Assembly (NCBI GenBank): GCA_964017235.1
Contig: OZ024929.1
Span: 108,237,793-108,301,792, forward strand
Length of the DNA stretch: 64,000 nt
Direction: 5' to 3'
From: Sabellastarte sp. h YS-2021
Lineage: Eukaryota; Annelida; Polychaeta; Sabellida; Sabellidae
Shown here: positions 58,828-64,000 of the stretch, in pieces
How positions within the stretch are numbered: the stretch's first letter is position 1
Layout: each line of letters starts with the position of its first letter
Translations under genes and position numbers: made by a program
The notes under the pieces: generated by a model
The model's database searches: none
Told to the model about the DNA's origin: nothing
What the model saw: only the letters and a program-made list of their open reading frames with translations

Positions 58828-60368
58828 GTATGCAGGTCTTATAATAAGGACCTCCCTCCAGACAGGGGAGTCGGTCACATCCATAGATTTTAAGGACACC
58901 TACTTCCACATTCCAATTCAAATCCAATCCAGGAGATACCTGTGTCCACAGCTCCCATGGAGTTCATAGTGGTGGCAAAGCAGGTCAAACCTATTGCATT
59001 ACAAAAGGGTATAAGAATCCACCAGTACCTAGACGACTGGTTGGTCAAACTCTAGTAGCTATTTGTCAGGAGTTAGATTGGTCAGTAAATCTGGAAAAAT
59101 TGGAACTGAACCAAAAACAAGTCTTCAACTTTGTCGGCTATTAGGTCGACCTGAAATAGGGCGAGGTCAGACCCGCCCTAGAGGGTTGGCAGACCTTAAC
59201 TGCAAAGACACAGGAACTGCTATCCAGACCAACATTTCCTGTCCGACAACTGATGTCTCTAATAGAATTATTAACAGCCACAGAAAAACAAGTCCAACTA
59301 GGTGGCCTTCATATTAGAGTGATACAGTGGCATTTGAAAAACAATTGGAGGGTACCAGAATCCCTGGAATAGGTGATCCCCATGCCAAGGTCACTCCACG
59401 CTCATCTGAAATGGTGGCTTCAAGAAGAAAACCTACTCCAAGGCCAGGCATTACACCCTGTCAGTCATGCTTTGCAAATTTTTACAGACACGTCAGATTA
59501 AAAATCAATCAAAAGAAGAGTGGGGCACTTACTTGGGGGAACAAACTGGAAGGGGAACCAGGTCCCTTCCTGAAAGTAGGTTGCACATAAACTATCTGGA
59601 ACTGAAGGTGATCTTCTTGGCCCTAAAATAGTTCCAAGACCTTTGCTTAAACCAAGTAGTTCTTATAGCTACAGACAACATCACAGTCACTTACATCAAC
59701 AAGGAAGGAGGCATGAGGTCGGGCTCACTGTGCCCTTCTGTGGAGAATCCTGACCTGGTGTTTCAGAAGACAGGTTACTCTCAAAGCCTGACACTTTCCA
59801 GGCCAGCTGAACATGGTAGCAGAGCTATCCAGGTTATGCCAGACCATCCAGACCGAGCAGTCTCTCCTTACAGAGGTTTTCCAGTTGATGTGCACCAGGT
59901 GGCACCAATCTCAGATAGACCTATTTGCTGTGAAGCTCAGCTACAACCCAGTTTGTGTCACCAGTCCCAGATCCCCTGGCCTGGGCAATTGATGCACTCA
60001 GCCTCTCATGGGACGATATGGACCCATATGCCTTCCCAGCAGTAGCCATCTTGGGCAAAGTGGTGGCAACGCTGCAGGACTACCCTTGCAGGAGAATCAT
60101 TCTGATTGCTCCAGGGTGGCTCAACATGTCCTGGTTCTGGGATCTAGTCAGATCCCCTGTGCCTGCCCAATCTCCTAACACAGCCCTTCAACCGGACTCC
60201 TCACAGAAATCTGTAAAAAACTAAATCTTCATGCTTGGCTCCTAGAGACTCGGCTGTCAAAGAGCAGTACCTGAGGCAGTGGCAGTACAAATTTAGGCTC
60301 CTGAAAGAGGATCGATCAGCTCAGTCTATGAGGCAAAGTGGAGCATTTTTACAAAGTGATACTTCATT
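58828..60368 (+). mobile_element. DIRS-like fragment, copy 3 (fossil)
   Basis: The plus-strand sequence begins inside the reverse transcriptase (IRTSLQTGE, then SIDFKD) and runs through RNase H-like sequence (TATAGCTACAGACAACATCAC region) and the linker to the start of the recombinase (SVYEAKW). There it is cut by the hairpin element starting at 60369. It is broken many times and has no terminal repeats. It is most like copy 1 in gene order. Confidence 0.8.
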
Positions 60369-60929
60369 AAGCGTCCCACGAGGGGCGCTTGTTTGTATAT
60401 GGGAGAAGTGACTCCGCCAGATCCGCATTTTTTTTTTCGCAATAGCTTCGCAGCCATAAGGCGGATTCTATTCATATTTGGCAGGTGTATGCAGTAGCCC
60501 TGGGAAATTTTTCTGAATATGCTGCGATGACATTTTCACCAATCAGAGAGGTCACATGACCAAAAATGTGTTTTTTGGAAGGGCGTCCTTGTCCAGATGA
60601 TAACTTACGAAGCAGTAGCCCTGGGAAAAATTTCTGATAGTATCCGGTGGATACTATGGATTTCGCTTCCTTACGCCGCCACCGCAGTGTGTAGAGAGAT
60701 TTCACCGTTACCATTCTAACGAAAAAAATATTATAGCTAGCCTTCTCAAATTTGCAGGATATATTCATAACCATAAAATCTTGCCTGCGAATATTTTTGG
60801 CCTCATTTTGAAAAACAAGATGGCCGCCACGGGCGTTTTTCGTCTTTCAGCAAGGACTTTTGGTGACCCTCTAGAGCAAAGGATATTATAGGTAGAGATC
60901 TCAAATTCGCAGGGTATGTTCCTCATTAC

Positions 60930-61735
60930 AAATTCTTGACTGAGAAATCACGGGCTGGGAATCTTTTGATGTGGTCAGATTTGACCATGGACCCCTCCTT
61001 CAAGGTCGAATGAGGATAGCCAAACCTGAAAGTGCTTATAACTTGCTTATTATTGGTCATACAGGTTTGGGATGGTAAACCAACCTATAGGAAATCATGG
61101 GCTGGGAATCTTTTGATGTGGTCTGATTTAACATTGGTCCTCTCCTTCAAGGTCAAACGAGGATAGCCAAACTTAAAAGTGCTTATAACTCTCTTATTAT
61201 TGGTCCTAGATGTTTGGGATGGTAAACCAACCTATAGGAAATCATGGGCTGGAAATATTTTGCTGTGGTCATATTTGACCTTGGACCGCTGCTTCAAGGT
61301 TAAATGAGGATAGTCAAACTTAAAAGTGCTTATAACTCGTTTATTATTGGGTCCTAGAGGTTTGGGATGGTAAACAAACCTATAGGAAATCATGGGCTGA
61401 GAATCTTTTGGTGTGGTCAGATTTGACCTTGGACCGTCCTTCAAGGTCAAACGAGGATAGCCAAACTTAAAAGTGCTTATAACTCGCTTATTATTGGGTC
61501 CTAGAGGTTTGGGATGGTAAACAAACCTGTAGGAAATCATAGGCTAGGAATCTTTTGATGTGCTCAGATTTGACCTTGGGCCCCTCCTTCAAGGTAACGA
61601 GGATACTTGAACTTAGAAGTGCTTATAGCTCGCTTATTATTCTAGGAATCTTTTGATGTGGTCAGATTTGACCTTGGGCCCCTCCTTCAAGGTCAAATGA
61701 CAATAGCCAAACCTAAAAGTGCTGATAACTTACTT
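60930..61735 (-). repeat. 148-bp tandem array, inverted
   Basis: Five to six units with TAGGAAATCATGGGCTGGGA, CTTATTATTGGTCCTAGA and TTTGACCTTGGACC landmarks, the reverse complement of 9680-10270. The last units are shortened. Confidence 0.9.
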
Positions 61736-61812
61736 ATTATTGTATCCCCGACGCGAAGCGGGGATACTATGGATTCATCATTGTTGTCGTCCGCGCCCTC
61801 GTCCGCAGAGAT

Positions 61813-62115
61813 TTCTTGTTAGCGACCTACAGTCCACATTTCTTTCCAGATTTCTTTCATATTTGGCAGGTGGCTTGATATGGTAGAGGACTCACCACCC
61901 TATCTTTTTGGTAGGCTTTATGTCTAAATTAGGCCTGTGGTAGACAAAAATGTGTAAAATGTGGAATATTGCTTGTTAGCGACCTACAGTCCACATTTCT
62001 TTCCAGATTTCTTTCATATTTGGCAGGTGGCTTGGTATGCTAGAGGACTGGCCACCCTATCTTTTTGGTAGGCTTTATCTCTAAATTAGGCCTGTGGTAG
62101 ACAAAAATGTCTAAA
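61813..62115 (+). repeat. 157-bp tandem pair
   Basis: TTGTTAGCGACCTACAGTCC occurs at 61816 and 61973, and TAGGCTTTATGTCTAAATTA or a close variant follows each. A fragment of the same unit is seen again at 63830-63865. Confidence 0.88.
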
Positions 62116-63710
62116 ATGCATTAAAAGTCATGAAATCATGCACTAAATCACTTATAACTTGAAAAGTGTTGCATTTAGAGCATTTTGTTAAAATATGTTA
62201 TTCAGATACTTTTTTCATAGCTACAACATGGTGAGTAACTTGGGTGTCTGTCTCAATAGCCAAGTGATAGCTACTTTTGGGCTTTTCAGTAACTTCCATC
62301 ATGAGTAAAATCACTTGTAACTTGAAAACTATTGCATTTACACAATTTTGTATAAATATGTTATTCAGCTACTTTTGGGTCAGCTATAACATAGTAAAAT
62401 TTCAGACCTGTAGCTCATGGAATAGCTGAGTAATAGCTACTTTTAGGTTATCACTGTTGAGTAAATTACTTATAACTTCAAAAGTATTACATTTAGAGTA
62501 TTTTGTTTCAATATGTTATTCACCTATTTCGGAGTCAGCTATAACATAGTGAAGTTCCAGACCTGTGGCTCATTGCATAGCTGAGTAATAACTACTTTGA
62601 AGTTCACACTGTTGAGTAAATCAGTTGTAATTGGAAAACTATTGCATTTACAGAAATTTGTGTAAATATGTTATTCAGCTACTTTTGAGTCAGCTATAAC
62701 ATAGTGAAATTACAGACCTGTAGCTCATGGCACAACTGAGCAATAGCTATTTTCAGGTACTGACTGTTGAGTAAATGACTTGTAACTTGAAAAATATTGC
62801 ATTTGGAGTATTTTGTTAAAATATGTTGTTCACCTACTTTTGGGTCAGCTATAACATCGTGAAATTACAGACTTATAGCTCATGGCATAGCTGAGTAATA
62901 GCTACTTTTAGGTTATCACTGTTGAGTAAATTACTTATAACTTCAAAAGTATTACATTTAGAGTATTTTGTTTCAATATGTTATTCACCTATTTCGGAGT
63001 CAGCTATAACATAGTGAAGTTCCAGACCTGTGGCTCATTGCATAGCTGAGTAATAACTACTTTGAAGTTCACACTGTTGAGTAAATCAGTTGTAATTGGA
63101 AAACTATTGCATTTACAGAAATTTGTGTAAATATGTTATTCAGCTTCTTTTGGGTCAGCTATAATATAGTGAAATTACAGACCTGTAGCTCATGGCACAA
63201 CTGAGCAATAGCTATTTTCAGGTACTGACTGTTGAGTAAATGACTTGTAACTTGAAAAATATTGCATTTGGAGTATTTTGTTAAAATATGTTGTTCACCT
63301 ACTTTTGGGTCAGCTATAACATCGTGAAATTACAGACTTATAGCTCATGGCATAGCTGAGCAATAGCTATTTTCAGGTTCTCACTATTGAGTAAATCAGT
63401 TGTAACTTGAAAACTATTGCATTTACAGTATTTTGCTTAAATATGTTGTTCACCTAATTTTGGGTCAGCTATAACATAGAAAAAATTCAGACATGTAGCT
63501 CATGGCATAGCTGAGTAATAGCTACTTTGAGGTTATCGCTGTTGAGTAAATCAGTTATAACGTGAAAACTATTACATTTACAGTATTTTGTTTAAATATG
63601 TTATTCACATAATTTTTAGTCAGCTATAACAGAGTGAAATTGCAGACGTCTATGTCATGGCATAGCTTACCAATATCTACTTTCAGGTTCTCACTGTTGA
63701 GTAAATCATT
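62115..63710 (-). repeat. 155-bp tandem array, inverted, with 465-bp higher-order repeat
   Basis: About ten units, reverse complement of the array in element A. A three-unit block starting near 62461 is repeated nearly unchanged from 62926, an offset of 465 bp. The array begins next to the GCATTAAAA/ATGCACTAAATCA landmark that ends the arrays in A and B. Confidence 0.9.
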
Positions 63711-64000
63711 GTATCCACTGGATTGCCGCAGTGTGTAGAGAGATTTCACCATTACCGCTCTAACGAAAAAAATATTATAGCTAGCCTTCTCAAGTTTGCA
63801 AGGTATATTAGAGGGTGCACCACAGTATTCTATTGGTAGGCTTTATGTCTAAATTAGGCCTGTGACTAAATTACTTGCCTACTAAAAATGAGTAATTCTG
63901 CATTTTCTCTTAAAGTATTGCAAATTTTTCTGAAATAACTCATTCACCTACTTTTGGGAGAGCTTTCACATGCTGAAGTTCCAGACCTGTAGGTAATTAT

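Larger units (their letters stand above)
60369..64000 (+). mobile_element. Mosaic of hairpin-capped modules, runs off the window
   Basis: In order: an element-D-type start hairpin and 270-bp module (60369-60636), a hairpin ATAGTATCC-GGT-GGATACTAT (60637-60657) with the junction module of element A inverted, an inverted 148-bp array (60930-61735), a second hairpin with arms GTATCCCCG and CGGGGATAC (61742-61767), a GTCCGC stretch, two 157-bp units, an inverted 155-bp array (62115-63710), the GTATCCACTGGAT junction again (63711), and the start of a 134-bp-type array. It is inserted in DIRS copy 3. Non-coding. Confidence 0.65.

Overview
The window looks like intergenic, repeat-dominated DNA from an animal genome, most likely a bivalve mollusc. 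This assignment is an inference from the element types: DIRS-type retrotransposons, pogo and hAT DNA transposons, a tRNA-headed SINE with an AAAT tail, and many non-autonomous elements with GC-rich hairpins and ~150-bp tandem cores. No host protein-coding gene could be supported. Almost everything recognisable is mobile or satellite DNA, often nested.

Layout. 0.9-2.4 kb: a ~145-bp tandem array ending in a hairpin. 2.5-8.8 kb: a short DIRS derivative abutting a nearly complete DIRS-like element (minus strand). 9.4-13.6 kb: element A, a hairpin-capped element with a 148-bp and a 155-bp array. 14.3-15.5 kb: element F1 with its own array and 3' hairpin. 16.1-20.1 kb: element C, a relative of A, split by a 2.2-kb TIR element with a 10-bp target duplication. 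21.9-28.2 kb: a hAT transposon with a perfect 8-bp target duplication, carrying element B (a second copy of A) inside it. 28.2-29.8 kb: element F2. 29.8-30.5 kb: two SINE copies. 31.8-34.3 kb: a possible solo LTR with a truncated SINE inside. 35.2-42.7 kb: a second, older DIRS copy holding a LINE fragment and a 2-kb TIR element that itself holds a SINE. 42.9-44.5 kb: two short elements with iterated-motif TIRs. 44.7-48.0 kb: a pogo-type transposon whose transposase gene appears to have introns and a C-terminal PHD-like finger. 48.0-48.5 kb: a third short TIR element. 48.8-57.5 kb: three hairpin-type elements in a row, including about 23 copies of a 169-bp satellite. 58.8-60.4 kb: a third DIRS fragment, interrupted by a mosaic of hairpin modules that runs to the window end.

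The most unusual signal is the set of hairpin-capped modular satellites. Several different terminal hairpins follow one layout (hairpin, GC-rich oligonucleotide repeat, ~135-170-bp tandem array). The arrays mostly belong to one diverged monomer superfamily and the modules have been recombined, including apparent end-to-end fusions. They resemble non-autonomous Helitron/Helentron-like or bivalve pearl-like elements. No replicase is present in the window, so that link is inference.

Relative ages can be read from nesting: the hAT predates element B inside it; element C predates the TIR element inside it; DIRS copy 2 predates its TIR element, which predates the SINE; and DIRS copy 3 predates the hairpin element at its right edge.
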